DNA from: Rudanella lutea DSM 19387
Lineage (GTDB): Bacteria > Bacteroidota > Bacteroidia > Cytophagales > Spirosomataceae
DNA length: 64,000 nucleotides
Direction of reading: 5' to 3'
Assembly: GCF_000383955.1 (NCBI RefSeq)
Contig: NZ_KB913013.1
Coordinates: forward strand, 4,483,694-4,547,693
Under the pieces are notes generated by a model, which saw only the letters and a list, made by a program, of their open reading frames with translations, searched no databases and was not told the origin of the DNA. Positions 18,011 to 26,347 of the stretch are shown piece after piece. Position 1 is the first letter of the stretch; the number at the start of each line of letters is the position of its first letter. A program made the translations under genes and the position numbers.

Positions 18011-19132
18011 ATGAAAAAGCTGGCTACCATGGCCTTGCTGCTCCTTCCCTCGATGCTCTGGGCACAGGGAGGAGCGTACACCATCAAAGGTAAACTGGGC
18101 AATTCATCGGCAACCAAAGCCTTTTTGCGGTATCGGGCCGGGGCGGCCATCAAAATGGACACGGCGCTTATTCAGCAGGGCGCGTTTGAGTTTAAAGGGT
18201 CTGTAGAGAACCCCATGCAGGCTTCGCTTGCCGTTGAGAAACAGGGCCGGGTGAACCCTGCATCGGTGATGGGCGTGTATCTGGAGCCCGGCACTATCAC
18301 GGTAATTAGCCCCGACTCCATGCAGAATGCCGTAGTGGCCGGCACACCCCTCAACGTGGATAACAACAAGCTACGGATGGCGCTCAAACCGGCTTCGCAA
18401 AAAATGGAGCTGTTCATGAAAGAGTACCAGTCAGCGTCGGCAGAGCAACGTAAGTCGAAGGAGTTCAACGAGTCGTCGGAGAAGCGGTACGAGGCTATTC
18501 AGGCCGAGCAAAAGCAGGTTTGGGCCGATTTTATCAAGAATAACCCCAACAGCCTCATCAGTCTGGATGCGTTGCAGAACTACGGCGGCTATGCACCCGA
18601 ATACACGACCGTGAAGCCCGTGTTTGATGGGTTGTCGGATGCGGTGAAAAACAGCAAAGGTGGTAAAGAGTATGCCGATATGCTGGTGAAGCTGAAGGCA
18701 ACGTCGATCGGCGAAATGGCGATGGACTTCACGCAGGCCGATACGTCGGGCCGGGCCGTGTCGCTCCGCGATTTCCGGGGTAAATATGTGCTTGTTGACT
18801 TCTGGGCGAGCTGGTGCGGCCCCTGCCGGATGGAAAACCCCAACGTGGTGAAGAATTACAATGACTTCAAAGACCGGAACTTTACGGTGCTTGGGGTTTC
18901 GCTCGACCGGCCCAACGCCAAAGACGCCTGGATGAAGGCCATCTACAAAGATAACCTCACCTGGACGCACGTATCGGATCTGAAATTCTGGGAAAACGAG
19001 GTGGCTAAAATGTACGGCGTTCGGGCTATTCCGCAGAACTTCCTGATTGGCCCCGATGGTAAGATTCTGGCCAAGAATATCCGGGGCGAAGACCTCGGCA
19101 AGAAATTGGCCGAACTGATTCCGCAGAAGTAG
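18011..19132 (+). CDS. TlpA-like thiol-disulfide oxidoreductase with DUF4369-like N-terminal domain
   Basis: 373 residues from MKKLATMALLLLPSMLWAQG, a clear signal peptide; an in-frame upstream extension to 17795 lacks any such signal and is rejected. An N-terminal beta domain (about 22-120, YTIKGKLGNSSATKAFLRYR) resembles DUF4369 and leads to a helical linker (140-190). The thioredoxin fold follows (about 235-373) with the active site WASWCGPCRMENP and the cis-Pro at RAIPQNFLI. It is a periplasmic thiol reductant, perhaps for cytochrome c maturation or protein disulfide handling. A TACCTTTA sequence at 17979-17986 is a fair -7 box 24 bp before the start. Confidence 0.93.
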   Translation: MKKLATMALLLLPSMLWAQGGAYTIKGKLGNSSATKAFLRYRAGAAIKMDTALIQQGAFEFKGSVENPMQASLAVEKQGRVNPASVMGVYLEPGTITVISPDSMQNAVVAGTPLNVDNNKLRMALKPASQKMELFMKEYQSASAEQRKSKEFNESSEKRYEAIQAEQKQVWADFIKNNPNSLISLDALQNYGGYAPEYTTVKPVFDGLSDAVKNSKGGKEYADMLVKLKATSIGEMAMDFTQADTSGRAVSLRDFRGKYVLVDFWASWCGPCRMENPNVVKNYNDFKDRNFTVLGVSLDRPNAKDAWMKAIYKDNLTWTHVSDLKFWENEVAKMYGVRAIPQNFLIGPDGKILAKNIRGEDLGKKLAELIPQK

Positions 19133-19138
19133 GAAGGC

Positions 19139-19293
19139 GGTATATAGTTTTTGGTTTTTGGTTTATCGTTTTTAGTTAGGCTGGCGCATGATGGCTGGCG
19201 CATGATGAGACGCAAGTATGCGTCTCTACGCGGGCCGGTCCAACGGCAACCCATAAACGATAAACTCAAAACGATAAACCCAAAAACCATCAA
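19139..19293. repeat. GTTTTTGGTTT palindrome with nested GAGACGCA hairpin
   Basis: The arms are GTTTTTGGTTTTTGGTTTAT near 19147 and degenerate AAACGATAAACTCAAAACGATAAACCC ending about 19284, each a run of short direct repeats. The centre holds two copies of GGCTGGCGCATGATG and a perfect hairpin: GAGACGCA (19207-19214), AGTA, TGCGTCTC (19219-19226). It fills the gap between the convergent TlpA-like gene and a membrane protein. Confidence 0.7.
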
Positions 19294-20549
19294 CCAGGCG
19301 CGACTTCCATTGAGGTCGCGCCTTTTGTTTGGCCCGTAGCTGCCCGCCACAACCCGACAACCCCCATCCACAGCCCCACCGAAAAAAAGAGCATCAGCTG
19401 GGCAAAATACGGGAGATAGGTGCCGGTGCGTTGCAGGATTGATTCGAATACGAGCCCGCCTTCGGTTAGGATGAAGAAGACCAAAATCAGGCCGAGAGCC
19501 GGGCCTGAGGGGCGTAGTACCCCGCGTTGAATGGCCCACGCCAATAGGAAAAAGCTTATGACCCCGATAAATACGAGGTGCAGATACGCAATTACCAGAT
19601 GCCGTTGGGCGTAACTCCACTCGGTGGCCCACACACTCGCCGACCACGCCTGTAGCCCAAGCTTGAGCCCGAAACTCACCAGTGCCAGTTGACCCAGCCG
19701 GTAAGCCACGGGGCGAAGTTCACTTTGCAACCGGGACCGACCTTGCCAGAGTTGCCAAATGAGCCAGCTACCGGCCCCAAGCTGCACTATCCCGGCCACT
19801 CCACCCACTCCCCACACCCACGCGGGTGGTTGAGTCCACAGGGCCGAAAGAGCCAGTGTCCCCACGGTGGCGGCCACCCAGACCGCCAGAAACCAATTAG
19901 CCGCCCGGCCGGTAGGCATACAGCCCCACCGCTCAAGCGGGCGGATGAGCAAGGCCAGGCACCCGAATATGAACCAGCCGTTGTACAGAAAGTGCAGGTA
20001 AAAATAGATCGAGAGGTTGTACCAGATTGTCTCGTGCAAGTGCCGGGCTTTCAGAATACCGAGGGCATACGGCCCCAGCGTCGACACCACCAGAAAAAGC
20101 AAACCCCAGCGCACAAACCGGGCCGCCAGGGAGCGATCGGGTCGGAGGTCGGTGCGGAGTCGCCAGGCCATGTAGTACGACAGCAGTACGTGTAACGTCG
20201 AGAACACGATAGACCCTGCGGCATAGCCCTGCACCGGAAACAGCCCCAGCATCCCGACAATAGCGACCTGAAACCCGATCCAGATCGGGCGGTAGGCTTT
20301 CTGTTGTGCTGAAGAGACAAACTGAGCTACCAAAGCCAGAAACAAGGCGTTGAACGCCCAGCCAAGCAACACCACGTGCGAATGGGCGTGCAGCCAGTAC
20401 GGGTACACAAGCGTGGCCGAAGGTCGCAACAACAGATACCGGAGCAGTACCCCAAGCGCTCCGGCCACTACCCACCACAGTAGGGCGGTTTGCCAGCCGC
20501 GCTGCTCCTGAGTCCGCGCGGTTTGGGGATTTGTATCGGCTACGTTCAT
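19290..20549 (-). CDS. Polytopic membrane protein with conserved His residues (heme-copper-oxidase-like or NnrS-like, function unknown)
   Basis: 419 residues with about 11-12 hydrophobic segments. Helix 2 carries WLHAHSHVVLLGWAFNAL, a middle helix HETIWYNLSIYFYLHFLYNGW, and a later helix RHLVIAYLHLVFIGV. These are His patterns reminiscent of heme-bearing helices in subunit I of heme-copper oxidases and NO reductases. The usual full set of copper ligands is not clear, so I do not call it an oxidase. It is divergent from another polytopic protein and shares a symmetric control region with it, so the two probably act together. A TATTTTTG box at 20557-20564 lies only 7 bp before the ATG, giving an almost leaderless message. 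A heme-binding transporter or sensor is an alternative. Confidence 0.7.
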   Translation of the reverse strand: MNVADTNPQTARTQEQRGWQTALLWWVVAGALGVLLRYLLLRPSATLVYPYWLHAHSHVVLLGWAFNALFLALVAQFVSSAQQKAYRPIWIGFQVAIVGMLGLFPVQGYAAGSIVFSTLHVLLSYYMAWRLRTDLRPDRSLAARFVRWGLLFLVVSTLGPYALGILKARHLHETIWYNLSIYFYLHFLYNGWFIFGCLALLIRPLERWGCMPTGRAANWFLAVWVAATVGTLALSALWTQPPAWVWGVGGVAGIVQLGAGSWLIWQLWQGRSRLQSELRPVAYRLGQLALVSFGLKLGLQAWSASVWATEWSYAQRHLVIAYLHLVFIGVISFFLLAWAIQRGVLRPSGPALGLILVFFILTEGGLVFESILQRTGTYLPYFAQLMLFFSVGLWMGVVGLWRAATGQTKGATSMEVAPG

Positions 20550-20556
20550 ATACCGA

Positions 20557-20564
20557 CAAAAATA
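20557..20564 (-). promoter_or_regulatory. -7 box (TATTTTTG) of the leftward membrane gene
   Basis: This is an exact match to the Bacteroidota TAnnTTTG box, read on the minus strand, ending 7 bp before the ATG at 20549. It is separated by 23 bp from the left half of an inverted repeat. Confidence 0.7.
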
Positions 20565-20587
20565 GCGCAGCGCCCCGCCGAATGGCT

Positions 20588-20621
20588 TGACCTAAATAGG
20601 GCGCCGGTCTGATTTGGGTCA
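20588..20621. promoter_or_regulatory. Inverted-repeat operator centred between two divergent promoters
   Basis: TGACCTAAAT (20588-20597) and ATTTGGGTCA (20612-20621) are inverted with one mismatch and a 14 bp spacer. Each half is exactly 23 bp from its own -7-like box (20557-20564 and 20645-20652). Each promoter therefore reads ATTTRGGTCA-N23-box. This fits a dimeric activator that controls both genes. A Crp/Fnr-type redox or NO regulator would suit the gene products, but this is inference. Confidence 0.65.
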
Positions 20622-20644
20622 GGTCGGAGCTGGGGGGGCGGGTG

Positions 20645-20652
20645 TTTCTTTG
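20645..20652 (+). promoter_or_regulatory. -7-like box (TTTCTTTG) of the rightward membrane gene
   Basis: One mismatch to TAnnTTTG. It is 38 bp before the chosen ATG at 20691 and 23 bp from the operator half site, mirroring the other side. Confidence 0.55.
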
Positions 20653-20690
20653 TACCTGAGGTCAGTTGTCCAATGCCTCGGTGCTGTTGT

Positions 20691-21776
20691 ATGGAATCAA
20701 CCCGTATTCCCCCCATTGCGTTGCTGCCGTTTGCCCTACTGGCGCTGGTATTGGGCATCCTGACCGGTTTGGTTCGGCTGGGCTATCCTATGCCTGTGGC
20801 CGAGGCTGTGGGACAGCACGGGGCGTTGATGATTGGCTCGTTTCTGACCACCCTGATTCTGCTCGAACGGGCTGTGGTGTTCAAAACAAACGGGGCCTTG
20901 CTGGCTCCACTGCTCAACGGGCTCAGCCTGCCTGCTTTCTGGCTGGGGGCCACCGAACTGGCGCAGGGGCTATTGGTTGCGGGTGCGTTGAGCATGGTGC
21001 TGATGACTTATCTGTTTCTGGTTCGGCACCGGCACAGCTATTACTACCTCCTGTTGGCGGGCAGCATATGCCTGGCGGTAGGCAATAGTTTGCTGTTTCG
21101 GAATGGCTTTTATCCGTTGGCCGTGCCCTGGTGGATAGGCTTTTTGCTGTTTACCATTGTGGGCGAACGACTCGAACTGAGTCGGTTTTTGCCACTGACG
21201 ACTGGCCAGCGGGCTTTGCTTTGGGCCTTGCTGGCTCTGGTGGGGCTGGGCATCGGGCAGCCATTTCACGGGGCCGGACAGCCGGTGCTGGGTGCTGGTA
21301 TGCTGGGCGTAGCTCTTTGGCTGCTTCGGTTCGATATGGCCCTCAAATCATTGCGGAAACCGGGGCAGGCCCGCTACAGCGGAGTGTGGTTGCTGATGGG
21401 CTACGGCTGGCTGTTTCTGAGCGGACTCCTGTTCCTGCTGCCCGTGCGCAACGCCTTCTGGTACGACGCAGCCCTGCACAGCTTCTTTCTGGGCTTTGTG
21501 TTTTCGATGATTTTTGCTCACGCGCCCATTATTCTGCCCGGTGTGCTGGGTCAGGGTGGGGTGTTTTATCACCCGTTGCTGTACGCATGGGCCGGGCTCA
21601 ACAGCGTGTCGCTGGGGCTCCGGTTGTTGGCCGACTGGCAGGCACTGCCCGACTGGCGGGTTGTCAGTGGGTTTGGGCAAGCGGCCGCTCTGCTGGGCTT
21701 TTTTGCCACAATGGCCCTCACCGTGACCGGGTTAAACCGGCTTAGTTTTCGTAAAAAAGGCTATTCTCGCGGGTAA
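20691..21776 (+). CDS. Polytopic membrane protein, possibly NnrS-related (function unknown)
   Basis: 361 residues from MESTRIPPIALLPFA; an ATG six codons upstream would add MPRCCC and is possible. There are about 10-12 hydrophobic segments. AVGQHGALMIGSFLTTLILLERAV in helix 2 and ALHSFFLGFVFSMIFAHAPIILP near residue 275 recall the H-G-x-x-M and conserved-His helices of NnrS, a heme/copper membrane protein linked to nitric oxide stress. The match is suggestive only. It shares a symmetric divergent promoter with the membrane protein at 19290-20549. Its last 35 bp overlap the end of the convergent LacI-type gene. Confidence 0.7.
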   Translation: MESTRIPPIALLPFALLALVLGILTGLVRLGYPMPVAEAVGQHGALMIGSFLTTLILLERAVVFKTNGALLAPLLNGLSLPAFWLGATELAQGLLVAGALSMVLMTYLFLVRHRHSYYYLLLAGSICLAVGNSLLFRNGFYPLAVPWWIGFLLFTIVGERLELSRFLPLTTGQRALLWALLALVGLGIGQPFHGAGQPVLGAGMLGVALWLLRFDMALKSLRKPGQARYSGVWLLMGYGWLFLSGLLFLLPVRNAFWYDAALHSFFLGFVFSMIFAHAPIILPGVLGQGGVFYHPLLYAWAGLNSVSLGLRLLADWQALPDWRVVSGFGQAAALLGFFATMALTVTGLNRLSFRKKGYSRG

Positions 21777-22800
21777 CGATGTCAATAGGCATGTAGTGCA
21801 CCGCTTCGACCGGAGTCTGAAACACCAGATGCTGGTACAGGGCCATAATGCTCCGGTAGCCCTGATCTTCGGGCTGATGGCAAATTAGAAAATCAATGGT
21901 GCCCTGCTGAAGGTATTGGCTGTTTTTTTGCACCAGATCGTACCCAATAAGCATCGGTTTGGTCGGTAACGAACTCGATTCGAGGAACCGGGCCACCAGA
22001 AACGTCCGGGAGTTGGTCACAAAAATCAGGTCGAGGTCGGGGTGGGCGGTCAGGTAAGCCGAAAGGGCGGTTGAAACGGCCGTTTGATCCGTTTCGTGCA
22101 GGTCGATCCGGTCGACGAGGCAAGCCGGTCGATGCTCGGTCAGGTACGCCCGGAAGCCCTCTTCGATGCGTCGGTAGGTGAAGCTTTCCAGATCGGCGGC
22201 CAGGTTGACCACCAGCACCCGGCCCGCGCCCCGCAGGGCGTAGGTACTCAGCCGACCGGCCAGATACCCACTCTCAAACAGGGGCGGGCCAATGTACGAC
22301 AGGCTGGCAAGGTCGGGGATGTTAGAGTCGATAAACACATACGGAATACCCCTTTCCCCACACGCCAGGGCAAACGCGCGCGCTTCTTCCACAAACATGG
22401 GCGCCAGCACCACGCCATCGGGCGGGTTGGCCAGAATCAGACGGGTTTGCTCCACAAACGTCTGCTTATCGTTGAGGTCGAAAAAAAGCTCATCCACCCG
22501 CAGCCCGTACGCCCGTACCTCGGCATCGGCCCGCTGAATACCCCGGCGGGGGGCGTCCCAGAAATCCAGTTCGGGTGTTGCCGACGGGATGAGGGCCACC
22601 AGCCGGTTCGATTTGCCCGACGCCAGCCGCCGGGCGAGCAGGTTAGGCTGGTAGTCTAACTCCTGAATGATGGCGAGGATTTTCTCCCGCGTTTTTTCCG
22701 ACACCCCGCCCCGGTTATGAATCACCCGGTCGACGGTAGCAATGGCCACATTGGCCCGACGCGCTATTTCTTTGACGCCCTGAAGTTCTTTCTTTTTCAT
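21742..22800 (-). CDS. LacI-family transcriptional regulator
   Basis: 352 residues from MKKKELQGVKEIAR; an ATG 14 codons upstream (22842) adds a tail without function. The N-terminal helix-turn-helix is VKEIARRANVAIATVDRVIHNRGGVSEKTREK, then the hinge region PNLLARRLASGKS. The C-terminal half is a periplasmic-binding-protein-like effector domain (about 65-345) with VALIPSATPELDFW and PMLIGYDLVQKN. It is the first member of this region on the minus strand after the sugar operon, so it is a good candidate regulator of the amino-sugar genes upstream. The effector is unknown. Its 3' end overlaps the convergent membrane gene by 35 bp. Confidence 0.93.
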   Translation of the reverse strand: MKKKELQGVKEIARRANVAIATVDRVIHNRGGVSEKTREKILAIIQELDYQPNLLARRLASGKSNRLVALIPSATPELDFWDAPRRGIQRADAEVRAYGLRVDELFFDLNDKQTFVEQTRLILANPPDGVVLAPMFVEEARAFALACGERGIPYVFIDSNIPDLASLSYIGPPLFESGYLAGRLSTYALRGAGRVLVVNLAADLESFTYRRIEEGFRAYLTEHRPACLVDRIDLHETDQTAVSTALSAYLTAHPDLDLIFVTNSRTFLVARFLESSSLPTKPMLIGYDLVQKNSQYLQQGTIDFLICHQPEDQGYRSIMALYQHLVFQTPVEAVHYMPIDIVTRENSLFYEN

Positions 22801-22916
22801 CAATACATCGTCCCCTTCGGTCGGGCGGGTTTGCGGGGGCAAAAGGTGTGCCTGTCCGCAAACCCGCCGACTGCAAGATAGGCCACCCGATTGGCATCAC
22901 AAAAGGGGCGGGTTTG

Positions 22917-24299
22917 TTACCTGGACGCCATTTGCAGTGCCTGTGTGGTGGTGTAGTATTTGGCCAGCATGTTGGGCACTTCCCAGGCGGGCAGTTTACC
23001 GGCGCTCAGGTACCGAAAATACGCGTCGGCTACCTGTTTGAAATGGGCTTCGTGCCCCACTTCGTAACGTTCGGGAATACCAATCTGCCATTTGTCGCCC
23101 TGCCGGATAAGCGTCAGACCGGGGTATGTTTTCCGAAGCGTAGCGAGGGCAGTTTCGAGTGTTTTCTCAAAGGCGGCTGCGGCTTGCCCGGCTATGGGTT
23201 TTACGTACAAAACAGGCTTGTACTGCTGAGCGGCTCCCTGTTCAATAATCAGGTGGGCCCGGCTGCCCCGCATGAGCGAGTAGTGGAGGTCGCCGGTGCC
23301 TGCGGGTGGTTCAAAATTCCAGCGGACCGCCACTTTGGCCGTTATACCTTTAAGTCGATACACCATTTCACCATTGGCGTACACATCGAGCAGGCTATCG
23401 CGCCGACTGTTCTGGAGGTAATCGGGGTAGGTATTTTGCCGGGTCACCTGTTTGAACTGAGCCGGAGTGAGCGTAGTGGGCCAGCGCCGGGCGCTGTGCA
23501 TGGCCACATCGGTCTGATAGTTGAGCTTCACGTCCGGGAAACACGACCACTGAATCAGGTCGACGAGGTGAGTGGTTACGTCAACCAGCCCTTCGCCCTG
23601 CTGACGGACATCGAAAAACCAGGCCGGGCGTACCAGCGGCTGCCCCGACACGTATTTGAAAAAGTGGTGCACACTTTCTTTAATCACGGCCGGGTTGTCG
23701 GGGGTACCGCGCTCCAGTTGCCCAAACACGGCCGGCACCTGTGTCAGTGCCCGTTGCAGGGCGTTGGTGATCTCGTACCGCTCGGTCATGATGTCGTACA
23801 GCAACACCTTTTTGCGCTCGGCCGTGGCAAATGCCCCCTTGAGCCGGTCAAAATCAGCCTTGTCGATCGCCATGGGTTTGTCGGACAGAACGTTCATCCC
23901 TGCCCCAACGAGTTGCGGAATGTAGCCGTTTTTCCGCCGGTTATTGCCCGACAGCACCACCACGTTACCCGGTTTGTCGGTCAGGAGCCGGTTCAGGTAG
24001 TCGGGGCTGGTGTACACAATCGGTTTCCAGTGCGTCGGGTTGTCGGCGCGGTTGTTGTACTGCCGGATTCGGTCTTCGTAAGCCTGTAAATCGGGCCCGG
24101 CGGGGGCAAACACCGACACCTCGGGGCTCACCGTGGGGTACATCGATTTCTGCACCAGGGCGGCATGAAAATGGCCGGGGTCGAGTACAACCAGCCGAAC
24201 CGGCGGGGTGGCCGGTCGCGGTTGCGAAGCGGGAGTAGGGGTCAACATGGTGGCGGCAAGCGCGAAGGTGGCGCTCAGGGTAGGCCAGAATAACATCAT
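22917..24299 (-). CDS. Exported Gfo/Idh/MocA-family oxidoreductase with extra C-terminal domain
   Basis: 460 residues. A hydrophobic N-terminus (LSATFALAATMLTPTPAS) looks like a signal peptide. A Rossmann fold follows, with PVRLVVLDPGHFHAALVQ instead of a standard G-x-G-x-x-G. LSDKPMAIDKADFDRL matches the E-K-P block of the family (here D-K-P), and GLVDVTTHLVDLIQW matches the substrate domain. A large C-terminal domain covers residues 290-460. Its ATG overlaps the nagB stop (ATGA at 24296-24299), so the two are translationally coupled. It may act on an amino sugar or its lactone in the periplasm. The cofactor and reaction are not certain. Confidence 0.85.
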   Translation of the reverse strand: MMLFWPTLSATFALAATMLTPTPASQPRPATPPVRLVVLDPGHFHAALVQKSMYPTVSPEVSVFAPAGPDLQAYEDRIRQYNNRADNPTHWKPIVYTSPDYLNRLLTDKPGNVVVLSGNNRRKNGYIPQLVGAGMNVLSDKPMAIDKADFDRLKGAFATAERKKVLLYDIMTERYEITNALQRALTQVPAVFGQLERGTPDNPAVIKESVHHFFKYVSGQPLVRPAWFFDVRQQGEGLVDVTTHLVDLIQWSCFPDVKLNYQTDVAMHSARRWPTTLTPAQFKQVTRQNTYPDYLQNSRRDSLLDVYANGEMVYRLKGITAKVAVRWNFEPPAGTGDLHYSLMRGSRAHLIIEQGAAQQYKPVLYVKPIAGQAAAAFEKTLETALATLRKTYPGLTLIRQGDKWQIGIPERYEVGHEAHFKQVADAYFRYLSAGKLPAWEVPNMLAKYYTTTQALQMASR

Positions 24300-25096
24300 G
24301 CTACAGAGTCTTGGGCCGAATGTTCATCGAGTGCGGGCAGGAGCGATGCGCTGTCGGCATCGATAAACAGCGTAGCGTCTTCGTGCCGACGCAGAATGGT
24401 CGACGGGTACAGTTCGGTAATGTCTGATTGTAAGGTATGCGCAATAGCCTGTGCCTTGTTGTGGCCCGGCACCATGCAAAATACGTGCGGAGCCTGCATC
24501 AGGGCCGGTACGGTAAGCGTGAGGGCGTGGGTCGGTACATCGTCGAAATGGGTAAAGCAACCGTCGTTTACCTGCTGTTGCCGACAGGCCGTGTCCAGGT
24601 CAACCACTTTCACCAGCACCGGATCGTCGAACAGGGCCACGTGCGGGTCGTTGAAGGCAATATGGCAGTTTTCGCCAATGCCCATGCACACAATATCGAC
24701 CGGAAACTGGGTCAGCAGAATAGCGTACCGGTTGCATTCGGCCTCCATATCGGGTGCGTTGCCGTTCAGGTAATACACCTCACCAAAGGGCACCCGATCG
24801 AACAGGCGTTCGCGCAGGAAGTTGCCAAACCCCTGCGGAGCCTCGGCGGGCAGACCCACGTATTCGTCCATGTGAAACGCCCGCACCCGGCCCCAGTCGA
24901 TGTCGGGCTGTACGCGTAGGTTTTCCAGAAATTCCTGCTGCGAGGGAGCCGCGGCAAAAATCATGGCAACGGTATCCTGTTCATTGAGGAGAGTGCGCAT
25001 CCGCTCGGCAACGGCCAAAGCAGCCTTTATGCCCAGTTGAGCGCGGTTGGGATGCAGGCGCAGGGCCAGCCGGTCGGTATGGGTTTGTGGAGTCAT
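24296..25096 (-). CDS. nagB: Glucosamine-6-phosphate deaminase
   Basis: 266 residues from MTPQTHTDRLALRLH. It converts glucosamine-6-P to fructose-6-P and ammonia. Key blocks: AFHMDEYVGLP (the catalytic Asp), GIGENCHIAFNDP (the active-site His, NagB type), and PGHNKAQAIAHTL near the end. The first block, IFAAAPSQQEFLENL, replaces the usual S-G-G-S/T-P phosphate loop, so this is a divergent NagB-family member, and a related sugar phosphate could be its substrate. It follows nagA by 51 bp and overlaps the next gene by 4 bp. An upstream ATG at 25147 adds 17 residues without match and is rejected. Confidence 0.88.
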   Translation of the reverse strand: MTPQTHTDRLALRLHPNRAQLGIKAALAVAERMRTLLNEQDTVAMIFAAAPSQQEFLENLRVQPDIDWGRVRAFHMDEYVGLPAEAPQGFGNFLRERLFDRVPFGEVYYLNGNAPDMEAECNRYAILLTQFPVDIVCMGIGENCHIAFNDPHVALFDDPVLVKVVDLDTACRQQQVNDGCFTHFDDVPTHALTLTVPALMQAPHVFCMVPGHNKAQAIAHTLQSDITELYPSTILRRHEDATLFIDADSASLLPALDEHSAQDSVA

Positions 25097-25147
25097 TGTG
25101 TTTTGGGTTATTGCGTTTTTGGTTTGAGTTAGGAGGGAGGTTCCCAA

Positions 25148-26347
25148 TTAAATTACCGCTTCGGGCTCGCGCTGAAACACAATCCGGCCGCCGACCACCG
25201 TGAGCGCAACATGGCAATCGTCGTCGAACACAACCAGGTCGGCGTCTTTCCGGGCGGTGAGGGAGCCTTTGCGGTCGCCCACGCCCATGATGCGGGCGGG
25301 CGTACTTGTGAGCATCTGCACGGCATCGAGCAACGGAATGTCGGTTTGGGTACGGATGGTCCGCAGCAGTCGGTCAGCCGTAGCCACACTACCCGCAAAC
25401 GCCTGTCGGTTGGGCATTTTAGCAACACCATCCTCCACAATCACGGGCAGTCCATTGTCCCGATTGCCCAGGATACTTGGCCCCGGCGGCATACCCGCAG
25501 CCCGCATGGCATCGGTAATGAGGGCCGTGCGGTCGGGGCCTTTGATCTTGTAAGCCAGCTTGAGCAGCGGCCCCGGCAGGTGAGCCCCGTCGGCAATGAG
25601 CTCTACGTCTAGCTCATCGATCAGGTACGCACTTTCGACCACCCCTGCCAACCGGAACCCCTGCCGCCGGGTCACCGTCGACATGGCGCTGTAAAGGTGC
25701 GTAGCCAAACTGTAGCCATTTTCCACGGCGGCTACTACCTCGTCGTACACGGCATCGGTATGGGCAATGGCGGCCACTACGCCGTTATCGCGCAGGTACC
25801 GGCCAAACGCCAGAGCACCTTTACGCTCAGGGGCAGCACTCCAGCGGGTTACGGCGTTGGTATAGCCCAGTACGGCCCGGTACTCGGCCGGGTCGGGGTC
25901 GCGAATGTAGCGTGGGTCCTGAGCGCCACGCTGGTTCAGGGCAAAGTACGGCCCTTCCAGGTGCATACCCAGAAACTCGGCCCCCTGCGTGTTCTGGCCG
26001 TGGGCGCGTTCGTAGCAGTCGAGTGTGTGCAGTAGCTGATCCTGTGTACTCGTCAGCGTAGTGGGCACCATAGCGGTGGTGCCGTGTTGGGCGTGTAGCT
26101 CGGCAATGCGCAGAAACGCCGTTTCGGTGCCATCCATAAAGTCGTGCCCTCCGCCCCCGTGCACGTGAATGTCGATAAAGCCCGGAGCGATGTATGCCCC
26201 AGCCACATCGATCTCGACCGCGTCGGGCACGTTGAGCGGACCTTCACAGACGTCGGTAATCTGATTGCCGGTGACTAATACCGTCCCGTTCGGGATAATC
26301 CGTTGGGCCGTAACAACCCGCCCGTTGGTCAGTTTAAGGCGTTGCAT
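25148..26347 (-). CDS. nagA: N-acetylglucosamine-6-phosphate deacetylase
   Basis: 399 residues from MQRLKLTNGRVVTAQ; an ATG at 26368 (MNNREAAM) is an alternative. A much longer open frame upstream is a shadow of the transporter. It removes the acetyl group from GlcNAc-6-P in the cytosol. The amidohydrolase fold shows PGFIDIHVHGGGGHDFMDG, the catalytic metal-binding HLEGPYFALNQRGAQD, AHTDAVYDE, ATHLYSAMS, DGAHLP and ITDAMRAAG. All expected metal ligands are present. Its first 14 bp overlap the end of the transporter gene, so the two are one transcript. Confidence 0.95.
   Translation of the reverse strand: MQRLKLTNGRVVTAQRIIPNGTVLVTGNQITDVCEGPLNVPDAVEIDVAGAYIAPGFIDIHVHGGGGHDFMDGTETAFLRIAELHAQHGTTAMVPTTLTSTQDQLLHTLDCYERAHGQNTQGAEFLGMHLEGPYFALNQRGAQDPRYIRDPDPAEYRAVLGYTNAVTRWSAAPERKGALAFGRYLRDNGVVAAIAHTDAVYDEVVAAVENGYSLATHLYSAMSTVTRRQGFRLAGVVESAYLIDELDVELIADGAHLPGPLLKLAYKIKGPDRTALITDAMRAAGMPPGPSILGNRDNGLPVIVEDGVAKMPNRQAFAGSVATADRLLRTIRTQTDIPLLDAVQMLTSTPARIMGVGDRKGSLTARKDADLVVFDDDCHVALTVVGGRIVFQREPEAVI

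Noticed and set aside
22848-24089. 413-codon plus-strand ORF opposite the Gfo/Idh gene
   Set aside because: It is a shadow of the real gene caused by GC-rich codons. Its translation has no domain or signal, while the minus strand has clear motifs.
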